A stretch of 64,000 bases of DNA from Blumeriella jaapii (lineage: Eukaryota; Ascomycota; Leotiomycetes; Helotiales; Drepanopezizaceae), in NCBI GenBank assembly GCA_009599575.1, contig VWND01000032.1, positions 186,001 to 250,000 of the forward strand. The letters run 5' to 3'. Within the stretch, counting starts at the first letter, position 1. The number at the start of each line of letters is the position of its first letter. A program made the position numbers and the translations under genes. The notes below the pieces were generated by a model. It saw only the letters and a program-made list of their open reading frames with translations. It was not told the DNA's origin and did no database searches. This document shows positions 11,101 to 20,699 of this stretch, piece by piece.

Positions 11101-13990
11101 AAAAATTTAATAAAACTTTTGTGCAAATTATCGAAAATATAACTTTTGACTTTTATAAACTATTCGTTCGTAAAACGTTTAAATAATTTTATAAAAAGCG
11201 TATTTTCCGTGGTAAAATATATTTTATAATTTATACCGAAGCGGCGAAAAACGAGCTTATCGCTTTTTTATTTATAAAAAAGTTTTTCGAATTTCGAATA
11301 CTAAGCTAAAAAAAGCTTTTTTATAAAAACTACGTTGTCGTTATATTTGGCTTGCAAAACGTCGGAAACGGAAATACTTTTTATTATCGCGAGCTATATA
11401 ACTTTGTTAAATTCGGCGATTTTCGTACGGCGAAAACGTTTTTTATTTATATTATATATAAAAGCAACAAACGTGCAATCGCTAAATAATAATAATTTTT
11501 TTTTTTTGCGGCTTGCATTCGCTTTTCGTAATATATTTGTAAAACGCTAAATGCAAAAGCGGAAATACAACTGATATTACAATTAAAAATAAAAAAGGTA
11601 GCAATTGGCCCGGTTGAAAAAACCGGCTTGGTCGATTCAGGGCTGCTAATAAAAAACTTTTTTATTTTATACAAATTGCTTTTAAAATTTCGCATAAACG
11701 TAGAAAGTTTATTAATTTCAAAACCTAAATAAGCCTTTTTAATCGTCGTAAAAATATTAGCAGAAATATATAAGATTTTTATTACGCTATTTCGTTTGTT
11801 TGCATTTTTTTAATATATACGACTAAGCATTTTAAACTTTTTTCGCTAATTAAAATCGACGAACAATTGCTCGTTGAAATAAAAAATAACAGGCATATCG
11901 AATAGCCATTTTATTTTGTTTTTTTTTGGTTATACGCTTATTTTAAATCGTAATACTATAAAAATTTATAATTAATAAAAACGTCGGTAAAGTTCAGGTT
12001 TATAACCAGAAAAAAAAAATTTATACGACGTCGATTAATTATAAAAAAAAAATAACAGAAAAAATAAGCTTTCCCGGCTCGCTATTACAACCGATGGATA
12101 TAATAAATTTATATAACCGAATAAAACTTATTTCGAAACGTTAAAAAAATTAATACGTTAAAAAAGTTTTAATCGCACCGAAAATATTAGCTTCGTTATC
12201 GATATATGCAAATATTTTAATATATAATTTATTACGTATTAGTTTTATAAAAACTAAAAATTATCGCTTTTTTTATTAAAAAGCGCTGGTCAAATTTCAA
12301 ATTTTTTTATAAATCGAATTTTTAATTATAATAAAAGTTTTTGCTATAGCTTAAAAGTTTTTTAACAAATCGTTTTGCTTTTCGTTAATAATTATTTCGG
12401 CGATTTTGCGATTAAGCTTGGCGTCGAAGCAAACGTTTGCGAAATGGCCGGGCTTGCCGCAGTTATAATAAGCGCTAAAAAAACGCGCAGCCAAACGGAA
12501 AAAACCGAAAATAGCAGAAATAGCAGTTATACGCTCGTAAAAATTTTTGTTAAAAAAAAAAAAAGCGGTGCGAGCAAAAAAAGCTGAAAAAATAAAACGT
12601 TATAAGATTTTAAAAATACCGGAAATACGCTTAAAATCCTGGTTAGCAAAAGCTATAGCAAAAAAAAAAAAATTTATACGACGAACAGAAATTATTTTTT
12701 CAGTTCGGATATTACGTAACTTTTTATTCGCAACGGCCAAAAACTCGTTTAAAATAATATAATTATTATTTATTTTATATTTTTTTATTCGAAAATCGTA
12801 TTTAAAAATAAAAATAACTTTTTCGCATATATTGTTAAATCAACGGTTTTTAGCAATTTTGCTAATAACTGCGTAGCGAATAAACAAAAAACGAAAATTA
12901 TTATAAATCTGACCGTTATTTATATAAAGCTTATTATATTACAATTTAGCAGACTAAACGCGGTTATAATAAAAAAAACGCTAATTAAAAATACGAAAAA
13001 CGTTTCGGGCCGATTAGGCTTAGTTATAAAACTCGGGATTTAAATACTTTAAAATAATAGTTTTTGCTTTTTTAATAATATATTTAAAATATATTTTAGC
13101 TTGGTTTATATATTTTATATAAAATTTTTTAAATACTTTTTAATAAACAATTTTATATTTATTTTTTATACGTTATATTTTTTTTTTTTTAATAATCGCT
13201 AAAAGCGTAGCGAAAGTATTTGATTTTAAATAATTCGATTCGAAAAATAGCTAAATCGAAAACGAAAAAAATAATACTCGGAAATTAATTGAAAATCTGC
13301 GGTAAAAGCGCGCGAAATTCGAAATAAAAAAAAAACGTCGCGAGCGATATTAGCGAAAAAAAAGCTAAAAAGCGAGCGGCGGCAATAGCTTAAGCGATTA
13401 TTTAAACGATCTGAAGCTGCTGAGCCGTAATAAATCTTTTAGCGTTAATAAATATATTAAATAATCGGTTTAAAAGCATTCGTCGGTTTAAAAATACTAG
13501 AATATCAGCGTTGTATAATTCGATTTTAGATTCGATAATAAAGCGAAAAGATTTAGCAAATAAATCGGCTGTAAATAATTATAATTCGGTAAAAAAGTCG
13601 TAGAATAAAAACTCGCTGCTAAAATCGTCGAAAAAGCCTAAAACGAACGGAAATTCGGAAGCGCCAAAAGCGGAAGCAGAAAATGGAAATGCTGATTCGA
13701 AGCCGAATCGTACGGATTGCGTTTGTTTTCGGATGCCGCGTCGATTTATAAAAAAAGCATAAATATATTAAAAAAAAAGCGATTCGAATTGCAAAAGCAG
13801 ATCGAATTAATAAAAAAAAAAGATTTCAGCTTTTTCTGAAAACAAAATTAATAAAAAAGAATTTTAATTAAAACACCGATAAATAAACGTCGGTACGGAC
13901 GGCCTGAAAAAAGTTCGAATTGCAAAAGCAGATCGAGTTTTTAATCGTAAATACAAAGCTTTCCAGCGGAGATTATTTAGTCTTTTTTTA
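8103..13990 (-). pseudogene. Internal region of gypsy A (gag-pol relics)
   Basis: Decayed coding DNA, read on the minus strand. RT is at 11126-10920 (SNSFIRLYIDYRKFNDFTKK, matching ..LRLCVDYRxLNxxTxK..) and 10764-10579 (AYFNDIFIYF..HGLKADIKKCEF). RNase H is expected at about 10500-9900 but I could not delimit it. The integrase core is at about 9140-8940, where RYFGMPDLIISDRKT corresponds to the YGIPxSIVSDRGxxF block. The upstream part (14,000-11,200) should hold gag and protease but I recognise no motif. The region 8370-8915 is repeated inverted at 4110-4670. Confidence 0.8.
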
Positions 13991-14226
13991 TATCACAGCT
14001 AGCTTAAAAATAATCGGGATAATATAAACCAAAAAGTACGCATATAAATTAAAAAAAAAACACCGAGCTAGAATGCTCGGAATCGCGAACTTTATATATA
14101 ATAAATTGCGCTTATGGGTCACGTGACTTAGCGCGAGGCCTAGTGGCCGAGATGGTCCGTGCCCAAACCTTAATTCAATACCACCAGCATTCATACCACT
14201 GGCAACCATACCATTGGCAGCCATAC

Positions 14227-15177
14227 TGTTACGATTCTGGCCGGTGGTAAATTGCCAGTAGTAATTGCCAGTGGTAATTGCCAGTAGTAATTGCCAATGG
14301 TGGAATTAAGGTTTGCGCACGGACCCTCACCAACCTGTATTTAATAGTTCAGAGCTCCCGTTTACCTTAGAGCTCTTCACCTTAGTATTCAACGTATACG
14401 CGTACCTTTCGGCCCATATCATTATGATCACCCTTAAGTCAGCTGTCATATAATACTAAGGTCAAACAACCAGCTTTTGGCCTCTTTCATTTCAGCCTTC
14501 CGACGACCCCGCCTTTGCTTTCAAACTTGCGGAGTTTCAACACATCGGCCTGCTTCCTCGCAACCCTCTAAATCGACCTAGCCCAAAACCTCACTTCAAT
14601 TAGCTTGCACCTTGACTGCTACCAAAGCTTGCATCTAACTGCATACAACAGTTCGACCTTTTCGCTGAGCCTGTCGATCTATCAAAGCTTGCATCTAACT
14701 GCATACAATGGCTAGCAACCTACGTCTGCTTATACGATTAAAACGGCTGGCGACCTACCTCTGCCTATGCGATAAAATGGCTGGCAACCTACCTCTGCCT
14801 ATGCGATTAAAATAGCTGGCAACTTACGCCTGCCTTTGCGACAAGATGGCTGGCAACCTACGTCTGCCTGATGGGTTGAAAGTATAAAAGGAAATACGGG
14901 TTGGGTTCTACGGCTTCAGATCTGGGGACCAGTTCTTTGAAAGGGGGGGGTAGTGTTACGATTCTGGCCGGTGGTAAATTGCCAGTAGTAATTGCCAGTG
15001 GTAATTGCCAGTAGTAATTGCCAATGGTGGAATTAAGGTTTGCGCACGGACCCTCACCAACCTGTATTTAATAGTTCAGAGCTCCCGTTTACCTTAGAGC
15101 TCTTCACCTTAGTATTCAACGTATACGCGTACCTTTCGGCCCATATCATTATGATCACCCTTAAGTCAGCTGTCACA
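14227..15177 (+). mobile_element. 951-bp TRIM-like non-autonomous LTR retroelement
   Basis: Two 224-bp LTRs (14227-14450 and 14954-15177) flank 503 bp without coding capacity. The LTRs start TGTTACG and end GTCATA / GTCACA, differing at a single C/T position in a CpA context. The TSD is CATAC (14222-14226 and 15178-15182). A G8 polypurine tract followed by TAG (14943-14953) abuts the right LTR, so the element reads plus. LTR ends and an internal AATTAAGGTTTG(C/G)GCACGGACC block resemble element A's LTR (opposite strand), so A or a relative may supply its proteins. I could not identify a primer-binding site after the left LTR. Confidence 0.9.
14708..14872 (+). repeat. Tandem ~35-bp repeats inside the TRIM
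   Basis: Five degenerate units of about 34-36 bp carry the core GGCTGGCAACCTAC.TCTGCC followed by TATGCGAT. Just upstream a 29-bp segment around AAAGCTTGCATCTAACTGCA occurs twice, about 59 bp apart (about 14628 and 14687). No reading frame is maintained. Confidence 0.8.
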
Positions 15178-15240
15178 CATACCACTGGCAGCCATACCAC
15201 TGGCAACTACCACTAGCCAGGCCAGGATCGTAACACTTTT

Positions 15241-15659
15241 CGCTAAAAAACCCGACGGTTTACTACGTTTTTGTATCGATTATCGAACTTTTAATAACGT
15301 TATTCGTAAAAATCGCTACTTTCCTTTTTATCGATAAAACTTTTGCTCGTTTTTCGAAAGCACGAATTTTTACAAAACTTGATATTCGTCAAGCTTTTTA
15401 CAAAATTCGAATAAATTTCGCCAGTAAAAAACTAACGACGTTTCGTACGCGTTACGGCGCTTATAAATGCAAAATGCTACTTTTTGGCTTTACTAATAAA
15501 CTCGCAATTTATCAACGTTATATAAACGACGTTTTTTTCGATTATTTAAACGATTTTTGTATTATATATTTAAATAATATTTTTATTTATTCGTCCGATT
15601 TTTGAAACACGTTATATACGTTCGCAAAATATTTCAAAAGCTCGCTGACGCTAAATTAC
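15241..15659 (+). pseudogene. RT core of gypsy B, first part
   Basis: It resumes the frame interrupted at 7813: FAKKPDGLLRFCIDYR.FN..IRKNRYFPF (RT blocks 1-2), then the catalytic region near 15554-15600 with LNNIFIYSSDF. Several stops and a frameshift are present. It breaks at 15659 after GCTAAATTAC and resumes at 16948 as CAGACCGATATTCG, giving ADAKLQTDIRKSKFNV across the solo-LTR insertion. Confidence 0.87.
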
Positions 15660-16942
15660 TGTAAGGATTGAAAAGGCAGGGAAACACTAGTTCAGACAAT
15701 AGAGCTCAGATAAGGTTGGGTTGATAGTCAGACTGATCTCTACCTTCTACATCTCTAGTAGAAGGCGTGTATAAGTACAAAAGGAGGGGTGATGATAATG
15801 ATAATGATATTGTTTAACGTCAGGAGGGGCAGAGCCATCTCAGCCTCCCGAAGGGCATAGGACGTGCTAAGCTGGGGATTTTTATATACAAAAAGCAGAC
15901 CCTCGAGAAAACAGTTATATAAAAGAAATGTTTGGCCAATAGGCCCGCTATTTAAGCCTTTCCCTTACAGGCGGGATGGTTCTTCATAGTGTTCGTGAAG
16001 TAAGGCTTTCAATAGTTCCAAAGATTACAAAATATATACGTATCAAAAGAGTAAAAACCACGATTGGGAAAAAGCTCTTTTGATACGTATATCCCGGGTT
16101 TCTGATTCCGCGGTATCGCAGCTTTTTTATAATCTTTGAAAACACGTTCGAAACTTCGAGTTAACGGCGCCGAGTTGTCTTTCGAACGCTTGTTTTGTAC
16201 GCGTTTGCAAACGCGTATGTTCCACCGATACTCTTTCTTCCGTCAAATATGCTGTCGAGTCGGTTGTGATCGGTAAGAACGATTATTTCGAAGGCGCTGT
16301 ACCGGGTTTTCGATAATCGGGCTATCGATTCTTATTTTCCGCCTTTTCCTTTTAATACAATCCTTCTGGAATTCTCAATAGGTATATCCTCGTCAGATAG
16401 ATCGTAATAATATACGTAGTCGTAAGAATGGCCCGGATCGCCGATAAAGAAAATCTCTTCGAAGTCGCCACGTGTCGATTGCTTAATTTTGGCTCTTCCG
16501 ACACCTTTCGAATGCAACGACGCCCTTCTGCCTCAGGAGAAAAGCGCTTGCAATCGAAAGGGCGGAAGGTTCGTACCAGGCACCACGTACAGGTATTGAG
16601 TCTAGCCCGCGAGGTCGTCGTCGACCTCGCACCCCGAGGGGCGGCACAAAAGGAGGGGTGGAGCCCTCGAGAAGAGTATTTCTCAGGAAACCAGGCGAAC
16701 CCCATTTAGTATGCTTCTCCAGCCCCCATCCCGACCTCTTCTCATTTTTCTTAATATAACCCTAATAACTGGTTCTTTAGCAATCACTCCCATAGAGTGT
16801 TTTACCTAAATGTCATCTCCAGCCCCCATAGTACTATCCGGCCCCCACGGCCTATCCGCAGAGAGTGCTATTCGAGGGTTGGTAGGAGGCAGAGGGCCTT
16901 GGCGGATCACCTGACTCATACACGTGATGTTGGTTCCTGACA
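15660..16942 (-). mobile_element. Solo LTR of gypsy family C, with nested insert
   Basis: It starts TGTAAGGATTG and ends GGTTCCTGACA, with TSD ATTAC on both sides (15655-15659 and 16943-16947). The LTR proper is 15660-15790 plus 16660-16942, 414 bp, matching 3681-4093. There is no internal region, so this is the product of LTR-LTR recombination. It is largely free of C-to-T decay, hence younger than, or missed by, the RIP that hit its host element B. Orientation is taken from element C, where the same sequence is the 5' LTR of a minus-strand element. Confidence 0.9.
15791..16645 (-). mobile_element. 855-bp non-LTR-like insert with 14-bp TSD
   Basis: The LTR host sequence ACAAAAGGAGGGGT occurs on both sides (15777-15790 and 16646-16659), whereas the uninterrupted copy near 3805 has it once. 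On the minus strand the insert ends in TTATCATTATCATTATCATC, a simple-repeat tail next to the TSD, as many LINE and SINE insertions do. It contains an 18-bp perfect inverted repeat (16034-16051 and 16075-16092). A minus-strand frame at 16517-16332 gives an acidic peptide containing DFEEIFFIGDPGHSYDYVYY. No RT or endonuclease is visible, so it is a 5'-truncated LINE or a SINE-like element. Confidence 0.75.
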
Positions 16943-17470
16943 ATTACAGACCGATATTCGAAAATCTAAATTTAACGTTATTCGAATCCGTTATTTAAGC
17001 TTTATTATTTTTATTAAAAGTTTAAAAGTAAACTTAGAAAAAGTTTTCGTAATCGTCCATTGGAAATTTTCTATTATTATAAAAAATATACAAAGCTTTT
17101 TTGGTTTTTGTAACTTTTACCGACGTTTTATTCGAAACTACGGTATAATTGCAAAGCTTTTAATTTATTTAACCAAAGCTAACGTTTTTTACAATTTCAT
17201 TTTTAAATATTAAAAAAATTTCGATTTTTTTATATTAGCTTTTATTATTGCACCAGTTTTATAATATTACAGGCAAAACCTTTTTTGCATATTAAAAACT
17301 GACGTTTTAAACGGCGTAATAACTTTTGTATTTTCGCAATTCTATAACGACGATTAGCTTTCAATCGCTTATTTTAGCAAAACTATAATCTTCGCGAAGC
17401 TAAACTACGTCGTATACGATAAAAAAATGCTCGCAATTGTAAAATCTTTAAATAATTTTCGTATTGAATT
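16943..17470 (+). pseudogene. RT C-terminus and RNase H of gypsy B
   Basis: Plus-strand frames give KSKFNVIRIRYL, IQSFFGFCNFYRRFIRNYG (the strongly conserved SFLGFANFYRRFI block) and LTKANVFYNF. They continue with YFSKTIIFAKLNYVVYDKKMLAIV, the gypsy RNase H block FxSKKLSPAExNYxIxDKELLAIV, which ends near 17450. The stops and substitutions fit C-to-T decay. Confidence 0.88.
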
Positions 17471-17559
17471 AATTAGTTAATTTATTAAATTAAAATTATT
17501 ACTAATTATAAAGCCTTAAAATACTTTATAACCTTTAAACTTTTAAACGTTCGATAAGC

Positions 17560-18680
17560 ACGTTGGGCCGAGCTTCTCGCCGATTATAACTTTTTTATTA
17601 CGTATAAACCAAATAAACACAATTTTTTAGCTAACGTATTAACACGTCGTACGAGCGAATTCGACCGCTAAAACTTTTTCAAACGTATTTAGCGTCTGCA
17701 AATTTTTTTTCGAGCCGATTAAATTAATTACCGCTTTTTAACTGAAAAACTTCGATCTTTTACGGCTTTCGAAACAGCTGTTTTTATCGTTGAAATAGCT
17801 GATTTTTTTTTCGCATTTCGTATCGTTAACCAAATTTTTTACGTTAATCGCATAGCTAGCAGCCTGATAGCTTTTCGAAAAAAAGCTATACGAAACGCTA
17901 CGAAAAAAAACGACGATAATAATATTTCGTATATATTTAAACGCGACCTGCTGTTATATTACGGTCGCTTAATAATATTAAACGTCGATTACTTTCGTTT
18001 AGCTTTTATACGAAAAATATACGACCAGATTTTTATCGTTTATTTCAGCGCTCGCAAAACTACGCAATTGTTTTCGAACTAATATTATTAGCGAGGTATA
18101 ACAGCTTTTATAAAATAATACTATCGCAACTGCTACGCTTATCGAAGGAGTTTTGTTTTAAAAAATAAACGCTCCGGCTTTTTTCAGCCTTTTTCTGTTT
18201 CTGACCATTTTTAAAAGCATATTATAATAAATTTTTGCAATTTTAACAAAAATAAACACGGTTACGATAACGTATTCGTAATAATAAATCGCTTTTTTAA
18301 ACAAACTATTTCGATTTTTTATTATAAAAATATCGACGCTCGAAGCTTCGCCAAATTATATATATTTTACGTATATAAATATTTTGGCCTTTTAAAAAAT
18401 ATTATTAGCGATCGTAATTTTTAATATTAATTTATTTTTTGGTTTGAATTAAACAAAATATTCGATACGCAATTAAAGCTTTCGACAGCCGCTTATTTTA
18501 AACCGACGGTTAAACCGAAATTTACAACCAATATCTGCAAAAACGCTTTCGACTTTTCGTAAACTTTTATCAAAACGATTAAAACGAATTTTTTTTAATA
18601 ATAAATTTCGCTTAAATAATTTTTTTTACGAAAATTTAAATAGCTTTTCACTTTTTAAAATTATATACGATTATATTTCT
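17560..18680 (+). pseudogene. Integrase relic of gypsy B
   Basis: YKPNKHNFLANVLTRR (end of the RNase H connection) is followed by GRLIILNVDYFRLAFIRKIYDQ and, after more frame-broken sequence, ITAFIK..YRNCYAYRRS. The latter is the integrase H2C2 zinc-binding region with Cys/His codons decayed. The core DD35E domain around 18270-18500 is recognisable only weakly. It is in the correct place upstream of the chromodomain. Confidence 0.75.
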
Positions 18681-18962
18681 TATACTAATTGAAACTAAAA
18701 GTTCGATATTTCTTTTTTTTTCAACTTTTTATATAAGTTAAACGCAAACGAAGCTCGTACGTACGCTCGCCGCTATTACGACGTTTAAAACCTCGCCAAA
18801 TCGCATTTTTAATAAGCTTACGATAAAATAAAAAAAAATGCGAATAAGTTTCGCCGCGCGATCGATTTTAACGTTAGCGATTACGTATAGCTCGATATAC
18901 GTTTATTTCCGATTTTCCGGCCTTTTCGCAAGTTCGATAATTTTACAAACGGCTTTTTCAAA

Positions 18963-19370
18963 ATGATAATTAAAATTTTCGATAACGCTTTTAAACTAGA
19001 CTTTTTTAATATTATAAACGTATATTCAGTTTTTCACGCTAATCGATTGCGTAAAGCAGTTAACGACGCGCTTTTAGATCAGGTTAATTTAGCTTCTGAA
19101 TTTATTAATATAATTAGCGAGCTTAAATACGAAATCGAAAAATTAATCGCTTATCGAATACAGCGGAAAACTTTTTAATACAAAGCTTTTTAAATAAATT
19201 TAAATAAAAATCTTACGTAGTACCTCGCGTTTGATTTTATATACGCTTTTTTAAAAATGCGCGATTTTTATTTAGCGCATAAAAAGCTTTTCGGTCCTTT
19301 TGCAAAACTTATAAACTGGCTGAAAGCGTATTCCGAAGGTTTGGATTCGTACGATTACTTAGATAGCGAC
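18963..19370 (+). pseudogene. Integrase C-terminus and chromodomain of gypsy B
   Basis: One clear frame encodes IKIFDNAFKLDF..INVYSVFHANRLRKA, the fungal gypsy block (..I..VFHADRLRKA), then LKYEIEKLIAYRIQRK, the start of a chromodomain (EYEVEKIL..R). Further frames give YLAFDFIYAFLKMRDFYLAH and SEGLDSYDYL. This identifies B as a chromovirus, whose chromodomain normally guides integration to marked chromatin. Truncated by stops. Confidence 0.8.
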
Positions 19371-19421
19371 GTATTAATAAATAAAAGCTCGAGGGCGCGC
19401 TTTTTTCGGACGGAAGGGTAA

Positions 19422-19685
19422 TATAACGATTTATTTTTTTGCTTTTCGTATTATTTCAGCAACTACGTATAGCTGCAAATTTCCTGGTCTTTTGATGGAT
19501 CTTTTATTAATTATGGAAATTATTTATATATATAAGGCATTTTCCCTTTAGCACTTTTGCCTTTTGCAGTTGTTAATTCTAAATAAATATCTTTGTTACA
19601 AAACCAAAGGCTCGTTTTTTATACCATATGAACACGGCGACCAGTTGACTGATCTCCCAGCCCTCCGACTGATTAGATCGTCACA
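19422..19685 (+). repeat. 3' LTR of gypsy B
   Basis: It starts TATAACGATTT (ancestral TGTGACGATTC) and ends GATCGTCACA. It is preceded by a purine-rich GGACGGAAGGGTAA tract, consistent with the polypurine tract. 264 bp, matching 4671-4940, and less decayed at its right end, where ACACGGCGACCAGTTGACTG remains GC-rich. Confidence 0.83.
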
Positions 19686-20053
19686 ATTATCTGGATAACG
19701 ACGTATTAATAAATAAAAGCTCGAGGGCGCGCTTTTTTCGGACGGAAAAAAAATAAAACGATTTTTTTTTTTTTGCCACTTTTCGTATTATTTCAGCAAC
19801 TACTTGTAGCTGCAAGCTTTCTAGTCTTTTGATAAGTTTTTATTAATTGTAAAAATTATTCATATATATAAAGCTTTTTTTTAGCAATTTTTGTCTTTTG
19901 CAATTATTAATTTTAGATGAATATTTTTGTTATAAAACTAAAAGCTCGTTTCTTATATTATATGAATGAACACGGCGACCAGTTGACTGATCTCCCAGCC
20001 CTCCGACTGATTAGATCGTCACATTCAGCCCTCCGACTGGTTAGATCGTCACA
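19686..20053 (+). repeat. Tandem second 3' end of gypsy B (PPT plus LTR)
   Basis: The last ~60 bp of the internal region (ACGACGTATTAATAAATAAAAGCTCGAGG...GGACGGA, 19368-19413) recur at 19698-19743, followed by another LTR (19754-20023) and an extra copy of its last 30 bp (20024-20053). This is a tandem duplication of PPT-plus-LTR, likely from unequal exchange or template switching. The two tracts have diverged (GGAAGGGTAA versus GGAAAAAAAATAA). Confidence 0.8.
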
Positions 20054-20271
20054 GTTTTTCAGCAACCATTTTTATAAAATGTTTTATTTAAATATTATTT
20101 CCAACCCTTATAGTATTATCCGGCCCTCACGGTCTATTCGTGGAAAATGCTATTCGGGGGTTGGTCGGAGGTAGGTGGTTTTGGCGGATCACCTGATTAT
20201 GCACGTGATATCGGTTCCTGACACGACCCAAATTGACTGATCTCAGCCCTCTGACTAGTTAGATCGTCACA
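20053..20271. repeat. LTR fragments: family C inside family B tail
   Basis: 20053-20223 matches the last ~185 bp of the family C LTR and ends TTCCTGACA. It is followed by 20224-20271, the last 48 bp of the B LTR (ACCCAAATTGACTGATCTCAG...GATCGTCACA). The C fragment thus sits between two B-LTR tails, a rearranged junction rather than a clean insertion. Confidence 0.7.
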
Positions 20272-20273
20272 AG

Positions 20274-20456
20274 GGACACTTGGATACGATGGGACACTTG
20301 CTTTCCCCCACATTATTCGAGTGCCCGCAGAATAATTGTAGGAAAGCAGCCCACTATTATGAACATTGTAGAGCCCCTGGCCCTGGCGCTAAGCTAGAAA
20401 TGTAACGGAAGGCTGAGCAGCCGAAAGCCGAACAGCCGAATGGCCGGGCCGTTACA
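20274..20456 (+). other. Short Cys/His-rich reading frame followed by LTR-like ends
   Basis: 20274-20405 is an open frame of 43 codons plus stop without a clear start, containing FECPQNNCRKAAHYYEHCRAP, i.e. C-x4-C-x4-H-x3-H-C, zinc-finger-like spacing. It has no RIP decay. Its stop overlaps TGTAACGG at 20401, and CCGTTACA ends at 20456; these two 8-bp ends are inverted repeats and look like LTR termini 56 bp apart. It could be the C-terminal end of a gag or host-derived protein and a deleted LTR. Not recognised. Confidence 0.4.
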
Positions 20457-20697
20457 AAACGAAATGTTAAAATTATATTAAAAAGATTTATACGAGAAAA
20501 AAAAATCGGAACTAAAGGCTGGAAAAGCATACTAAATGAGATTCGCCTTGCCTTTTATGAATATTTTTCAAAAATACTCCAAATATTCTTTTGTACTTAT
20601 AAAAGCCTTCTACGAGAGATTTAAAAGATAGAAATCAGTTTGATTATCAACCCAACTTTATCTGAGCTTAATTGTCTGAACTAGTGTTTCCCTGCCC
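20455..20697 (+). repeat. Inverted, truncated family C LTR
   Basis: The reverse complement reads GGGCAGGGAAACACTAGTTCAGACAA and continues through the TATAAGTACAAAAG and GGCGAATCTCATTTAGTATGCTT blocks of the LTR at 15660-16942. Moderately C-to-T/G-to-A decayed. It stops before the GGTTCTTTAGC part. It marks the right edge of the transposon island. Confidence 0.8.
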
Positions 20698-20699
20698 AT

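Larger units (their letters stand above)
7814..15235 (-). mobile_element. Ty3/gypsy element A, complete, RIP-decayed, inserted in B
   Basis: LTRs at 7814-8102 (289 bp) and 13991-15235 (289 bp after removing the 951-bp TRIM and its duplicated 5-bp site). Both sides carry the TSD CTTTT (7809-7813 and 15236-15240). A pyrimidine run just right of the left LTR (8103-8116) is the complement of a polypurine tract (AAGAGGGGGGGGTAG), so transcription runs on the minus strand. RT lies at about 11130-10560 and integrase at about 9140-8940, in the expected order. Net length is about 6.47 kb. All frames are broken. Confidence 0.92.
13991..15235 (-). repeat. 5' LTR of gypsy A, interrupted by TRIM element
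   Basis: Left part 13991-14226 and right part 15183-15235, separated by 14227-15182. Rejoined it equals 289 bp, exactly the length of the partner LTR at 7814-8102. Left end TATCACAGCTAGC (ancestral TGTCACA), right end GGATCGTAACA followed by the CTTTT TSD. Less AT-decayed toward its right end. Confidence 0.9.
4671..19685 (+). mobile_element. Ty3/gypsy chromovirus B, split by nested insertions
   Basis: LTRs lie at 4671-4940 and 19422-19685. The plus-strand order is gag (uncertain), protease/RT linker (7395-7813), RT (15241-15659), RT end and RNase H (16943-17470), integrase (about 17880-18650) and C-terminal domain plus chromodomain (18963-19370). Element A (7814-15240 with one TSD copy) interrupts the RT frame, and a C-family solo LTR (15660-16947) interrupts it again. 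Removing both leaves about 6.3 kb, a normal gypsy size, and the RT frame rejoins exactly at both junctions. Heavily RIP-mutated. I could not identify its own TSD. Confidence 0.88.
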
